Of a stretch of 64,000 nucleotides of DNA, positions 1 through 12,448 are shown piece after piece. The stretch covers positions 211,082 to 275,081 of the forward strand of contig QJNS01000092.1 of assembly GCA_004154925.1 (NCBI GenBank). Reading direction: 5' to 3'. The DNA comes from Monosporascus cannonballus (lineage: Eukaryota; Ascomycota; Sordariomycetes; Xylariales). The stretch's first letter is position 1, and every line of letters begins with the position of its first letter. The position numbers and the translations under genes were made by a program. The notes beneath the pieces were generated by a model. That model was given only the letters and a program-made list of their open reading frames with translations, was not told where the DNA came from and did no database searches.

Positions 1-70
1 GAGTCGCATCTGTATACAACGCTTGAAGAACGAATACTTTCTGTAAGTATCGAACGCGCGCACACTATCC

Positions 71-1738
71 TCAAGCCTGCTCAAGCTGAACGGATTCGCC
101 GCCTCTCTTGACATCATCTGCCAGCTGTGGCATGTGTCGCGGGCGAGTCTTCCAAAACTGCCGGATGAGCACCCTCTCCATGAACAGCTTGTCAATGTCT
201 TTCAGCGTCCCGCCACTGCCCTCGGGGATGCAGAAGAGGGAGAAGAGGAAGGCGCAGAAGGCGGTGGAGCCGAAGATGAACCCACCTTGGAGCCGAGCCC
301 TCACGCGGCAGGTATGGGATGTTGAAAGACACGGCGAACTGGATAGCGATGCTGGAAACGGAGTCGAGGGCGTAGGTCGCATCTCGGAGCCCGGTAGTCG
401 AGATCTCGGCGGCAACGACGTGCGAAAGGGGTGCCTAGCCGAGCTGGAATCCAGCACCAAACACGGCAAGCATAGCGACGATGCCTGTTCCGACGATAGT
501 TGTCTGCGGGCCACTGTCCCGAGTCAGCCCATGGTGAAGAGCACTGCAGTTTGCAGGGCAGCGCCGGCCGCCATAAGTAGGACGTGACCGGTAATGTCAG
601 TCAACAATTACGTCACTGGGACCACGGCAGTGTTGACAGCAATGTTCGCCGATTTCATCGCGAAAGGGCTGATAGTTCCGACCGACTTGATCAATGCCGT
701 TACGGTACACGCTGAAGAATCCCGACCGGTCAATCGTAAGAAGATGCTGACACAGATGACAATCAAGGCCCGCTTGAGGCTCGTTTGAAAGTCAACTAGC
801 AACCGACACCACCCGAGGACGTTCTAGGAAAGACGACTCACTGCCGAAGAAGATTTCCTTTAAGTTTCCCTTCTCAGGCGTCCATTGCGAGCGACGCCTT
901 CTGTTCCTCCAGCTCCGCATCGATTTGAGCCTGGCTAAACTTTCCCAGGCGCAAGGCCTGGAGCGACGCCCTTGCTTCCTCCTCACGCCCCTTGATAAGG
1001 AGCCAACGGGGTGACTTGTCCATGAACCAAACACCACGGGCAATAGCTGTCGGGATGATGAAGAACAGGCCGAGCGGTATACGCCACGACTTGTCACCTT
1101 CGAGCTCATTAGTGGCACGGCACATCAGCGATTGTATTAAGTTGACCGAGCTAGGCCTCGGTCGGTTTCATATCGAGATTTTTCCACCGGGTCCGGGCGA
1201 GATTTACCGGAAGACCCGACTGATATGCACCCGCGACCAAACCCCGTACTGGGGCTAGCATCAGCTCAGACTGCAGGACAGGCACAAGGGCCAGCTCCAT
1301 CCCTATGTATAAATAGGCAACGATCCGAACGGCCAACATCTGCTGCTTGGTATATGATGTTAATAGGATGATCGCACCGACGATGGCCCAAGCACACATG
1401 GTAAACGTGCATTTCTTCCTTTCCCATCGCCGTGAGATGTAGTTTCCCGTGATGAGGCCAAATGCGAAACCGATATACGTCAGCGAGTTGAGCAGTGGGA
1501 GATAGTAGGTCTCGAGTTCGTATTGCCCGGTCCGCTCGTTGAGGACGCCGAATTTGCGGATGAAGGCATCCATCGCCTTGATTCCGTTGAAAGCACCTTG
1601 GTCCATTCCGAAGTTGGCCTGAGATAGGGCGATGAGCCCGCAAGCGTGGAGTAACCTTCCGTTAAAGCATCCGGTGGTGCGGCTTAGGCCCTTGCCCCTG
1701 TCGGTGCTGCTCATGACGATGGCGTGGTTGTCCGCCAT
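71..1738 (-). pseudogene. MFS sugar (maltose/alpha-glucoside type) transporter, decayed
   Basis: Three stretches still read as a fungal sugar permease of the major facilitator superfamily. The N-terminal third (1151-1738) has the first membrane helices and the cytoplasmic loop SRRWERKK. The middle (874-1125) holds DKSPRWLLIKGREEEA, the typical loop after helix 6. The C-terminal part holds APLSHVVAAEIS and FIFGSTAFCAFLFSLFCIPE. They lie in different frames and are broken by stops and small indels. One is a TAG where family members have a Trp after QLG, and another follows SLAMDA. Trp-to-TAG is a G-to-A change of the RIP type. The intact gene would have made a 12-TM plasma-membrane proton symporter of about 500 residues. 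The decayed Zn2Cys6 gene on the same strand, upstream in its transcription sense, could once have been its regulator (inference). Confidence 0.85.
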
Positions 1739-2589
1739 TTTGTATGAGATAGACGAAGCGCAACTCGAAAGCGAGCAATGAGCTTCACGGTGTTATAGAG
1801 GAGCAGAACCACGTGTCGATTGACCTTGATATCGAGGAGGTATTCAGAGGTTTTGTACCTTGTCCATTATTGATGCGAGATGTCCGAAAATGATACAATC
1901 CCAGATGAAGACCACATCGATCTTAGCTAGTCACGCAGATTTACCAAGATCGCGGAGAAATGGTCCAATTTATGCTTGTGGAAAAGCGTAGAGACGATCG
2001 GGGGTGAAGCGGATGATTGGGGGACCGCGAGATGGAAGTAGTAGTATCAGGCCAGAAAAGGGGCAAGCTTAAATGGACGGGGAAAACGGGGAGAAGTGGA
2101 CGTCCCGGGCCACACCCCCATAGTCGATTGGGTCGAGACCCGCTTCACACCACAACCCCATAGTGCGGTTGGCATGCAGCGGCGATTCACCATCGTTACC
2201 GATTCTTGCGAATCCGCATTGAACTATCAGCCCCAAGTTTCTCGGGTAAGGATACCTACGGTAGTTTAAAGTTCCGACCCGCAGTAGCCGCAGCCAAGAA
2301 ATCCGGCTCCTCTGACGGCAAGAAAAAGACCGTGGTGCTGGACCAATTCATACGCGTTATCTGTAGAAGTGGCCCCTGGAAAGCCTGTTCAGGGGCCTGG
2401 ACATGCTACCGCTATGTAGATTGGGAGACTCGTTCTCGCCTCGACAGAAGTGTATATTTGCTGTAGTCTTATACAATCAAGCGATTTAGAACTAGTGCTA
2501 GCGATGCTCTCGCTTTCTGTCGCCTCGACGTGCCTCATTTGTATCGCATGATTCACACAAAAGGCTTGCATAGTGATATTCTAACAGCT
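1739..2589. other. Intergenic stretch, no gene seen
   Basis: Short open frames occur here but none resembles a known family. The part near 2120-2170 has two copies of a CCCCATAG-type box in C-rich DNA, which may be left over from the promoter of the transporter relic. I can support nothing else. Confidence 0.5.
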
Positions 2590-4490
2590 CGAGCGGTCTT
2601 TCCGTTCTTTTCGCATCAAGTGCGACTGGCGACGAGTACAAGCCATTTGTATGTAGAACTAGGCGTCTACTGGGCGAAGCGCGTACCTCTCGAGGGCCTA
2701 CACAAAGAAAAGACAGTGTATGTCGACAATAGACGGTTCGAGAGGCCCGATGCGCTTCTTCGCAGCTTGATAGTATGCCTCGGCCGCTGCGCCATCATCG
2801 TGGCTGAATAGGAAAGCACCGGCGTCTCCTATTCCAGAATGCGAGCCACGGGTAATGCCCTACTGTGGCTTCCACGGTCGCGAGTAACATGGAAATGCGC
2901 AGGCGAGCAACTGGAACTGGAGTAGCGATGGAGTTGTGGGAGTAGATGGAGTTGCTGGCAAAGCGTACCATGAAGCACGAAGATGCATCCCACTTCAAGC
3001 CATTCGCGGCAGCGTCCTTTCCGTATGATATCAGATGCTCCTTCTCCAGGATGGGGTTCCGTTGGTGCATATGAGTCGAGACTTCGCATCCTGCAGGTAC
3101 GTGACCAAGAAATGCGGCTTTAGATGTTTTCGGCGGCTCATGTTTCGGCTGCCGCTGCTGGTGATGGTTGGCGCGGGCAGCGGGTGCAGCGACGGTGACG
3201 GCGGCGGGCCGGTTGGCGATCTCCTCGTTTTGCCGATCGATGCGGTGCTGCAGCCAAGTCCTCGGCGTTCTCGACCGTCGAGTCGTCCCACTTAGCGCAG
3301 CAGTTTGGACTTCTCGCGGCCAGTCTTCGTCCGGAAGCTCTCGAAGGCGGCCAGTCTAACCATTTCTACCGCTGCAACCCTGCAGCCCCCGCTTTTTTGG
3401 GAGGGGGAGAACTGAAGGGCCGGCTGGGCCTAAAAATGCTGTGAAGCGACCTGACTCAAGTTCAGGCGCAAAAGATCGCGGTGGTGGCAAAATCCTAAAA
3501 TTTGACTCGTCAAGTGGCTCGAATGCCCGTCCATCAGCGGGAGCCTTGTGTGACCACGGGATGGTTGTAGGGTGGAAGACTTTGCTCACCCACTCGAATC
3601 CCAGCTCGTGATCAGGGTACCCATTCGGGCTGGTTGCGAAGACTGTTCGATCCATGGAAGAGCTCATGTCCAGAGGAATCCAGCTGTTTCGATGGCTCCG
3701 AGCTTTCCATATCGCGAACGGAGGGATCACAGTGCTAGTGCTGAAATCTCTGGCATAGCGGGACGAAAGCGTTCTCTTCGACGCCGGGTAAAAGAGTGCC
3801 ACTAGCACATGGGAGAGCGTAATCGGGGAGAGTCGCGGCGGCGTCCGACTCGAGGAGAAAAGACTGGATTTTGGCATCCTCCTCCTCGATGGTCCCCTTA
3901 AAGACTGACTAGCGGAGGATAGACTCACACCATGTCGCCATGTAAGGCGAACAAGGGAGACTGAGGCTGCGGCGGTAGAACAGAAGCTGGCGGTGGACAG
4001 CCCTCATCTGTTGCCCTTGCCCAGATTGTGGGACAGGGAGCGGAGGCATCTGTGAAGGAGCACGCTATAGGCGTGGAGGCCTGCTGCTGCTTGTGGTGCT
4101 CATGTTGTTGAGGTTGTTGCAGCATCTGCTTCAGCTCCCCCAGGCTGTTCAGGTCGTGCTCTCCGAGCTCAATTACATAATTCGATAGACCCCCGCTGGC
4201 CCCAGAAGAGATGTCGTCCTCCTCGCCGTCGTCATCGTAGACGGACTTAGCCTGGTGGTAGCGACGGAATCCACATGTTTGGTCTCGCAGTGTCACACTG
4301 TCTTGCGCAACCAGTAGAATTGCCAGACAGTGGTCGCTCGCTTCCTGCGAGTAAACGATGCGGTGGTTAGTTGCATTCTCCTGGAGCTGGGCTCACGTAT
4401 CGCATCTAGTTCGCCGTCCGGCGCCCTGCTACTGGGTGTCAGGCCCGGGGTCGCGGCAGGCTCATCTGCTCCACCTGGAGCATGGCTCAT
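2590..4490 (-). pseudogene. Zn2Cys6 (fungal zinc cluster) transcription factor, decayed
   Basis: Near 4250-4390 the minus strand reads TRRKRATT, then a degraded zinc cluster, then HQAKSVYDDDGEEDD, matching the usual RRKR...CxxC...CDxxxPxCGFCxxHQAxCVYD pattern. Of the six cysteines only the one in QTCGF remains. The others read as Trp, Tyr, a stop, Arg and Ser, and there is a frame change inside the cluster. Downstream follow a Gln/His-rich linker, then pieces of the fungal-specific regulatory domain: NPILEKEHL (about 3030-3060), NGLKWDASSC (about 2975-3005) and YQAAKKRIG with EPSIVDIHCLF (about 2700-2775). This last segment has two TAG stops, one where ARPVDAW is expected. The intact protein would be a nuclear regulator of about 650 residues. 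The C-terminal limit is uncertain. Confidence 0.75.
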
Positions 4491-5531
4491 CGTCTCCGGT
4501 CGTGTTTTCCAGTAGGCTGATCAGTCTGGGGGGACGTGGGGAGGCGGAGAACATGGCGGGGAAAGAGGAAGCAAGGACAGATGATCAAGAAATGTAATCC
4601 CGACAAGGTGAACGGTTGGCCCGTGGACCTGGCCGTCCGCTCCCTATCTGCCAATTGGACCCGACTCTGTAGACGTAGTGGGCTCTGTCTCCACTACCCA
4701 GATCCCCACAATCGAGCAGAACTTTGGAGGAGTTCGTTCCCTTGGCTGCCTTGGGTAGGCAGACTCTGGACAATATAATTGGGCCACCTCTAACCACGAA
4801 GGAGTATTCAATTGCTATTTTTGTCTTCATATATTTTAGGAGAGCACTGTTAATGAAGCAGCAAATTACAGCTTTTCATTTTTAGGATTAAAATAAATAA
4901 ATATCCTTCTTGGTCGGATATGGATTATTCAACTTTCTATATTTTAACTGCTGCGTACAGTTCAGGCCAGCCCAACCATTTTGTTCAGAGCCCTTTCGGG
5001 GTATATTTTGTGGTTGCTGTCGATTCCCCCAGATATAACTAACTACCTATCGGCAACTCCCCCCTACCTCCGCGTTTCCCGTTACCCATCAATATGCATG
5101 CAAGAAGCAGGCGACAATCTTAGCATTGATAGTGCGGAGGCCCAAGTGATCGGCTAGAGTTATAATGTAGGTACATAAAAGACCTATCACCTGGTCAAGG
5201 AAAGGGTCCATTACTATGTAATCGGAAGACGCTCCATTTGCGGTGGTGATGGCTTTGCTGTTCAGCATGCCTGTGCTGGGAAGCCGGCAATTGGCTACAA
5301 ATAATGGAGGAGTGGCAAAAACGCATATTAATCCGGTCAGGCAGATCGTAAGGCTCCGTGTCAACTTTGCTCGAGACATTCAGCTTGTCTCCGGACAACA
5401 TCACTCCGTCAATGGTTAAAGCTGAGGCGTCGGCACCCCCTTGAACCTTCAATCACTCCTTCATTTGTCTACCTCCTTGCTTCTATCGGCGTGTATTTAA
5501 ACGGTGGGGCTACTATGTAGAACTGTCGGCC
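4491..5531. other. Intergenic, partly AT-rich; promoter side of the NACHT gene
   Basis: Bases around 4820-4960 are clearly AT-rich, with TAAAATAAATAAATA, unlike the flanking genes. This may be a mutated repeat remnant. No coding potential was recognised. The last few hundred bases would hold the promoter of the NACHT gene. Confidence 0.45.
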
Positions 5532-8500
5532 ATGGATCCCATAACCGCGTTTAGCTTAGCCGCCAATGTCTGCCAATTCGTCGAATTCACCGTCAAAGTC
5601 GTTTCAAAGGGCAATAAGCTGCACAGCAGCCCTAATGATCTGCTCGTTGAGCATGCCGACCTGTACGCAACCAGCCGGAATGTCATCGATCTCAACAATC
5701 GGCTAGTAGCGTCTGCCAAAGAACATTCCCAACACGTCGGCTCTTTAGCTACTGAATTCGATGATGAGATTGAAAGAGCCTGCAAAGCCATGAACCATGT
5801 CGCTAGCGATCTCTTGAAGGTCCTTGACGATCTCAGAATGCCATCACACAAGGGCCGGTGGAGAAGCATGCGCCAAGCCGTCAAGGCCATGATTGGAAAA
5901 AGTGCAGTTGACAAGATGAAAAATGAACTCACCGTTCAACGACGGAGGTTAGAGACGGCTCTCTTATCTTCGCTGTGGTGAGTCGAAGGTTCTTAATCGT
6001 AATTTCTAAAGACGCGCTCTTACTTATTAGGGCAAAATTGGACCTATTCTTGTCCACCGAAGGCGGCAAGCAGGGGAAAGAATACGTTGTGCCATTTCCT
6101 CCCGAAACACGAAAGAGCACTGTTCGTCTCCTTTTCGACTCAAGTGAAGCAGAGCCGCCTCCTTGGCAGACCAATCTTGTCAACAAAGTCCTACAGAACT
6201 TCTGGAAACCTGAAGAGAAAGGGCACGTCGCAATGTTCTCCGAAGAAATCTCGTCCACGGTTGAGTGCCAGTGCAGACGTCAGCGTCAAGACCAAATCAT
6301 CCGCCAAATCCATTTTGAAGACATGTCAGATCGTGAATACAGGATTCCTGCGGCGCATCAAGACACATTTCATTGGATATTTGCTGGTCCAAATGAGCGA
6401 CATGCCCGCAGGTGGTGTCTCTTTGCTCCATGGCTGCAAAGCGCCGAGAAGCTTTACTGGATCACTGGGAAACCGGGCTCTGGCAAGTCCACCTTGATGA
6501 AATATCTAAGTCGACATCCTCAAATGCGGCGGAGCCTCTCGGGTTGGTCGAAAAATCTGCCACTTGTTACTGCACATTTCTACTTTTGGAATTCCGGTTC
6601 CCAGGCGCAGATGTCCCTCGAGGGCTTTTATCGAACCGCCATCCACGCAATCTTATCGAAGCTACCACAGTGGGTGCCGGAAGTTCTCCCCAATCGCTGG
6701 GCGAATTCGAGCCTTTTTGGACAGGACATGCGCGATTGGACAATCCAGGAACTCCAAGAAGCGTTCCAGAAGCTTCTTAAGAAAAGCGGTCACTCTTACC
6801 GACTTTGCCTCTTCATCGACGGCTTGGATGAGTACGGAGGTGACCATAGCTCGCTCGTGGAAGAGCTGTCACACATCATGGCAGTCCATGACGTGAAGCT
6901 GTGCGTCGCGAGCAGACCATGGCCGGTTTTTGAACGCGCCTTCTCCACAGGAGCTCATCTCATGCTTCAAGATCTCACATTTCCCGATATTGTTCGATTC
7001 ACTTGGAGCAAATTGCACAACCACAGAGGATTTCAAAATCTCGTTGCGCTGGAGACAGATTATGCAGGAAACCTCATACTCGACATTGCCGACAAGGCTG
7101 AAGGCGTTTTTCTATGGGTCGACCTCGTCACCAAGTCCTTGCTGCAAGGTCTAACCAATGCTGACCGTGTGGCTGATCTCCAACGACGCCTCGAGGAGCT
7201 TCCGGCCGGCCTGGAAGAACTCTACTCGAAGATGTTCGACAGCATCGACCCCTTTTACATGGCCCACGCCTCCAGGTATCTTCAGATAGCGAGCGCAGCC
7301 ACTGGCCAACTTTCCGCACTGACCTTCTATTTCGCGGATGAGGAAGACGCGGACCATAGTCTTGCTATTGAACCAGGTCCGCTTACGGAACCACAGCGCC
7401 AGGCAAGGTACGAAGCCATTAAAACCCGACTCAACGCCTGTTGTAGGGGCTTTTTGGAGATTCCAAATCCAGCTCCGACATATGATCCGGATTACGTCCC
7501 GGGACAGGAGACCAGAAGCCCCGCAAGCCCGTCCTCAGTAGCTATGGACCTGGACCATTACGACCCGGCGGTTGATCTAGATCCAGACATTGATATGGGT
7601 GCGGATCCGGTGTCGGTCGGGCACGGAGACGAGCAGCAAACCAATGTAGCCAAATTCGAAGAAGACGTGGTCGAAAACTTCGCAACTAGAATTGGCATCG
7701 AAGTCAAACCTATGACGGTAATACCAGAGCCTGACCGGAAAGTCACTTATCTCCATCGTACTGCCAAGGATTTCTTAGAGAGCCCGAAGATTCGTGCACG
7801 TATACTGTCTATGTCGCCTCCGGGTTTCAACCCATATCCGTCAATTTTGGATGCCTTTCTTCTGCTAATGAAGACTCTCCCTTTGGAAAAGATTGACCAA
7901 CCGACCCTCTGGCATATGGTTAGGCAATCCTTGGGATTTGCAGCACTGGCGGATTCTGCCACTGAGGTTTCGCTTACGAGACACCTCGATGAACTGGATA
8001 GGACTGCGTCTCGCATGTTCCACAATCATAATTTGTGTGAAGAGGATCGCCATTGGACAACCACTCGATGGACTTCTACCGATGCTCGGCAGGAGGTCGG
8101 ATTCCTCTCACTGGCAGCAGAATTCAATCTCAAGAGATATATCATGTCCAAGATTGAACTGGGCATGTCGATATTCCAGTCGGGAAACGGCCGCCCACTT
8201 CTGGATTACGTTGTTGAAGACTACGCAAACTATCCATCCTTAAGCGAGCCATCGGGAATCGAAGGGGTAACCTTACCGAGTTTACGCATCATCAAGGCTC
8301 TCCTGGCCCGAGGAGAGGACCCAAACTTTCGATTTAATGACTCGACGACGTGGGAGAGGGTTCTTGATGGCGCCTCGAATGCTGCGCGCGCCCGAGAAAT
8401 GGATGACACTCCAAGACAAGCCATAATGAGCCATTGGGCGGATATTATTGAGGCTTTCATTACACATGATGCAGACCCTTTAATGAACCGCAATTCGCCG

Positions 8501-9145
8501 CTGGGCTCTAGAATTAGGGAGATATTGGGACATATGACGCCTCAGAGAGCCAAAGATTTGGAGAAGCGGTTAAAACAAACCAAACGGAGGTGGTCGACGC
8601 TCGGGAAATTCATCACTCCACGTAACTGGAAGTTGGAGAAACCAACCTTTGAGACAACATCGCTTCCGGTACTAAACCGGTTGGATACGGCAACTGTGTC
8701 TCCGGTTGAATGGTCAGAATTTTCCCGGTTAGCCCCCAGCGGGTGTGCGGACTCTACGGAGACCAGCAGCTTTAAAGTCAAGTACCGCCGCCCTGGTGTT
8801 TCCCGTTTTGTGGTCCAAAATCCACCAACGCCTCCGCCTGATGTTAGACTTTCTCTCCCATTTCAGCATGAAGATACGCCCCATAGAACGCACCCTAGTA
8901 TAATGTCGGTGCCGGTCCCTTGGACAGAAACGGAGGCTCAGAGTCTATCGCCTCCGCAAGATGGAGCGAATCAACTACTGTCGCCGTCAAACATCGACTT
9001 TTTAGAACGCCTGTATCAGTTGAAACACCACTGGAACCCGACCCTGATGCGAAGCGTCGCAAAGCGCCAACGGATACTATTCTCCGCCGTAATGGTAATG
9101 GCTTCACAGTTTGTATTACCTTTCGTTCAAAAGCTAACACTTTAG
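5532..9145 (+). CDS. NACHT-domain STAND NTPase (fungal NLR-like)
   Basis: Two exons, 5532-5977 and 6031-9145, are joined at a 53-nt GTGAGT...TTAG intron to give 1186 residues. The N-terminal domain (about 1-150) starts MDPITAFSLAANVCQFVEF, typical of the helical N-terminal domain of fungal STAND proteins. A NACHT NTPase follows. Walker A is GKPGSGKST (about 295-303) and Walker B is LFIDGLDEYGG (about 407-417). After it comes a helical region with ASAATGQLSALTFYFADEED (about 560), typical of the conserved segment behind fungal NACHT domains. The C-terminal third has one weak ankyrin-like segment (ALLARGEDPN) but no clear repeats. Such proteins are thought to act in nonself recognition and cell-death control. 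No neighbouring effector gene is seen. The 3' end is doubtful, because the same frame stays open after the TAG and another frame overlaps the end. Confidence 0.85.
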
Positions 9146-9879
9146 AAGAACTGGTATATAAATCAATCATCGGTTGATGCTGGTAGTGTCTCACCGCTTA
9201 CTCCTACCGCGCGAGACCCCCCGCCATTGTTGACATCGGTTGTGCAGCCTGGGAGGACGACTTTGCACCAGACGACCACGTCACCACATTTACCAGAGGA
9301 CATTATGCGACCAAGCCATACGGGCGATAAAGATTCAGAAGTGGATTCAATCCGTGCAGGCATCGCCGCGACGCATCTCACAGGTAGTAAAGACGGCTCA
9401 AGTGGAGTCATCCAAGAACCTGAAGTCCCAGTCGGCATTCCTCGGGCGCTCGCCCCATATCTCTCAGGGCAGGACACCGGAACACATTGTGATAGGCCAA
9501 CAAAGAGGCTGCCATAGAGGCCGCACATCTCGAGCGGGAATGCGACACGGCGTCCTGTACGCCCACGTCCCATCCATCCCATATATAGAGGATGAGTAGA
9601 AAGCGCGAGGGCCCAGAATCCAGAGAGGGCGACGCCCAGGATACTTACCACTAGAATTGGCGAATCCTCTATGAGCCAGAAGGCGTGCAGCATGGTTCCT
9701 CAGAGCCTAGTGGTGATTCCCATTCTCGACCAGCCAGTTGTCAAATGACCCGACCTGTCATTACAGTTCAATCCTATGGATTCAGACAATCACGCGAATT
9801 TGAAATCTCCTTGAAAATCCCTGTCTTGTTCAGCATGTGGCAATGACCCTATCAAACAAGGTCGACAAGGCTCACCCTT
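9146..9879. other. Sequence after the NACHT gene; in-frame open extension to 9517
   Basis: The frame of the NACHT gene continues without a stop from 9146 to 9517, with Pro/Thr/Ser-rich content (SVSPLTPTARDPPPLLTSV), after a single TAG at 9143-9145. It may be the original tail of the protein or 3' UTR. A minus-strand frame at 9163-9693 looks like its shadow. From 9518 to 9879 I see nothing. Confidence 0.4.
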
Positions 9880-10590
9880 TCCTGTAAAGCTAGCCGCTAT
9901 CTTAACAAGCCTGCCTGGCATGCTGATCATGGGGGAAGGTCCTGCGGGTAGATGCCTCTCTTGGAAACGGCCACCCTCTTTCAAGGCTTCAATCATAGCC
10001 TGCTAGCCGGCTAACGGCAATCCAATGTCACCTCGCAAAAAGACGTACACCAAGTCAATCTCCTGGGGTGCGGGCGTGCTCCCGTACGTAGCAAGAGCAG
10101 ACCTCGAGTGACTCGGGAGGAGCCACCCGTCCCGTTCTTCTTCTGGGAGGTCGTTGTAGATGACATGTCCAATATCATGATGAGCGAAATCAAGTATCTA
10201 GTGCGTTCAAGTTGTCTTGGTCAGAATATTAGCGGTTGTGCCACGTAGTAACACCATGGCAGAAGCTCAATATGCCCACTCCCCACGAGCGAATTCACCC
10301 CAGATAACATGAAGGCCGCCGCGTAGACGACGGCGTTGACACCGCCGCTTAAACCCTGCTCCAGCCTGTCGTTGAGGCCAAGGCCACTCAAAGCATCTGT
10401 CGTCACTGGGCACCCCCCGTCGAGTGCGCAAGGGAGGTGATTTCATTTCAGTCATCGACAAGCCGCCGTTCAGTGGCCTCGGTGGGCTGAATGTCCGTCT
10501 CGGTGGTAGCCGGGTCTCTGTCGGTAGAAGAGGATGGCAGCATCGTGACATCGCTGGTTTCGTCCACTGAATTGGCTGCATGGAGAAGTA
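9880..10590 (-). pseudogene. Alpha/beta-hydrolase, decayed
   Basis: Read on the minus strand, fragments line up in order with a fungal alpha/beta-hydrolase of about 250 residues. They are ERRLVDD followed by a stop, then LAHSTGG (nucleophile elbow, expected HSYGG), then GVNAVVYAAAFMLSGVNSLV, then VIYNDLPEEERDGW, then the loop GDIGLPLAG followed by a TAG where Gln is expected, then AMIEALKEGGRF and PAGPSPMISMPGRLV around the catalytic His position, which now reads Pro (AGHSP is usual). At least four stops or frame changes separate the parts, so no protein is made. Substrate unknown. Relatives are often found near secondary-metabolism or detoxification genes, but nothing here supports such a cluster. 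Confidence 0.72.
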
Positions 10591-12448
10591 GAGTATGAAA
10601 CAAGACAAGGCGGGCTTATCCGATTACATCCTCTATATGGAACTCAAAATGAGCGAGAACACGTTCCTATAACACCCAAATGTCAGATAAAAGGGTGCAA
10701 CAGCGTAAAAGGCCAGAAGAGGCTGTTTGGCAGCGAGGTGTTATGGCTGCACCATACCATTACGCCACCAGGGCAAAAGATCGGTGGAATGATCGCAATT
10801 GTGGCAATCATCCTGGTGCTTACAGCTGTATAAGAGCTCGCGCCACCGTTACGTTGCTCAGACCGTAACACGAGGTACCAGGATATACATTAGACCAGGA
10901 ACGCCTGTCCCCTTTAATATAGGGGAGAAAATCGGCCGTTACCTCGCTACAACCAAGCAGTTGTTTTTGAGCTGTGGCTGCGCCTGAACGATATGGTACA
11001 GATGTTACTAACGAAAAATATTTAGTATGGGGAAAAGAAAGCTTCAGGCGTAAACGTTTTAATCCTTACAACTTATATTTTATTTATTTTACTTATTTAC
11101 GTTAATTAACATAAATGATTATTACCCATAGTATTAGGAAAAAGAGCGCCAAAATTACCAGGTTTAGTTAGCTAATAAACAAAATAATAATAAATATATA
11201 TAAAAATCCGGCGTTATATCATAAGAGGCTTCGAAATATAAAAATGCTGAAAAATAGAAGATAGGCAAACCTATAATCTATTGAAAAGGTTATATAGGTT
11301 ATATTTGCTTGCTATATTGTAAATCATGTTTTATTTATCTTTGTTCCAATCCGTTGACGATATTCCAGGGACCTGTTCTTCTCATAATATCTTTTTCCCT
11401 TTCGTATTTACACAGCCTCGGTAACACCCATCCACGCTACCCGGACTTGCGGCCGCCATCTACGTCCAACATTCAGACATAGCGGCCGCTCTCAAGAATA
11501 AGACTTACGAATCCCTCATCATCCTCGTCATCCTCATCGTTGCCAAGGGGCTGAGGTGCATATTAGAATCCCGGGCCACTAAGGCGATTGTCAATTTCTC
11601 CCATAGCTAAGCCTAGCCTATTAATGGAGATGATATGCTTTATGGGCACTCATGCCTTTCCATAAGCACACCGATTTCCCGCCAGTGTGTCGTATTTCTA
11701 CGCCCACTTAGCTTTAACTGTCGTTCGGTGTTAACATATGCCCGATAAGGGGATAGAGGGACTGTTGCTGTCCCCATCAGCGGCCCGGATATCTAATCCT
11801 AGGTAACTCTAACAAGTTGACATATATTATCAAACTACCGAGGCGTACCGTTGGAACATCGAGCACGCTTTCGAAAGATGGAATGGTTGGGCAGGAGTCC
11901 AGCAATGCCAGGGCACATGCCATCTAGCCCATTCCTTTCCACAAGAACAATGAACAACATCAACACAGCAAGAGGAAGTAGTCTTGTTAGTAAGACAGGT
12001 TTGGGACGCCAAGGCTTTTAGCTGCCTTTTGTGAACATCAAAGCATGGCCGACGATGTAGTAATATTGCATATCTGGGTGTTCCATACAAGGGGCATCAA
12101 GAACGACCATGGAGACTCAATATTTGCCAAACTGTTCGGGGAAGTCTTCTAAGAAATAACGTGGGGCCTTCTATTACGCCTCTTAAAAACAAAACCAATG
12201 GACGCAGCATTCCGTAAACAAATTTCCGTCACACGTGAATTGCCGATTCACTTCCCTGCATTCTCCATGCCAGCCTCATGATATCGAGTCGTTAATAAAT
12301 CGGTGTTAATGCATGGTGGGCTCAGAACCAGGCGCAATTAGCTACGCAGTGCGTATGCTACTACAGTTGCCACGAGATATCTCAGTGACACGACGCCATT
12401 TCCGCTAGCCGTCCGAGACCGGTCTAATCTAGCATAACCGCTCTCACA
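10591..12448. other. AT-rich, gene-poor stretch
   Basis: Bases 11030-11345 are strongly AT-rich (runs such as TTATATTTTATTTATTTTAC), without any open frame of note, which suggests an old RIP-mutated repeat. Elsewhere only short frames are present. Two GCGGCCGC sites lie near 11450-11490 and an acidic run GNDEDDEDDEGF can be read on the minus strand near 11500-11550, but no gene can be built around it. Confidence 0.5.

Noticed and set aside
9163..9693. Minus-strand frame of 176 codons after the NACHT gene
   Set aside because: No family feature, and its composition looks like the complement of the Pro/Thr-rich plus-strand extension.
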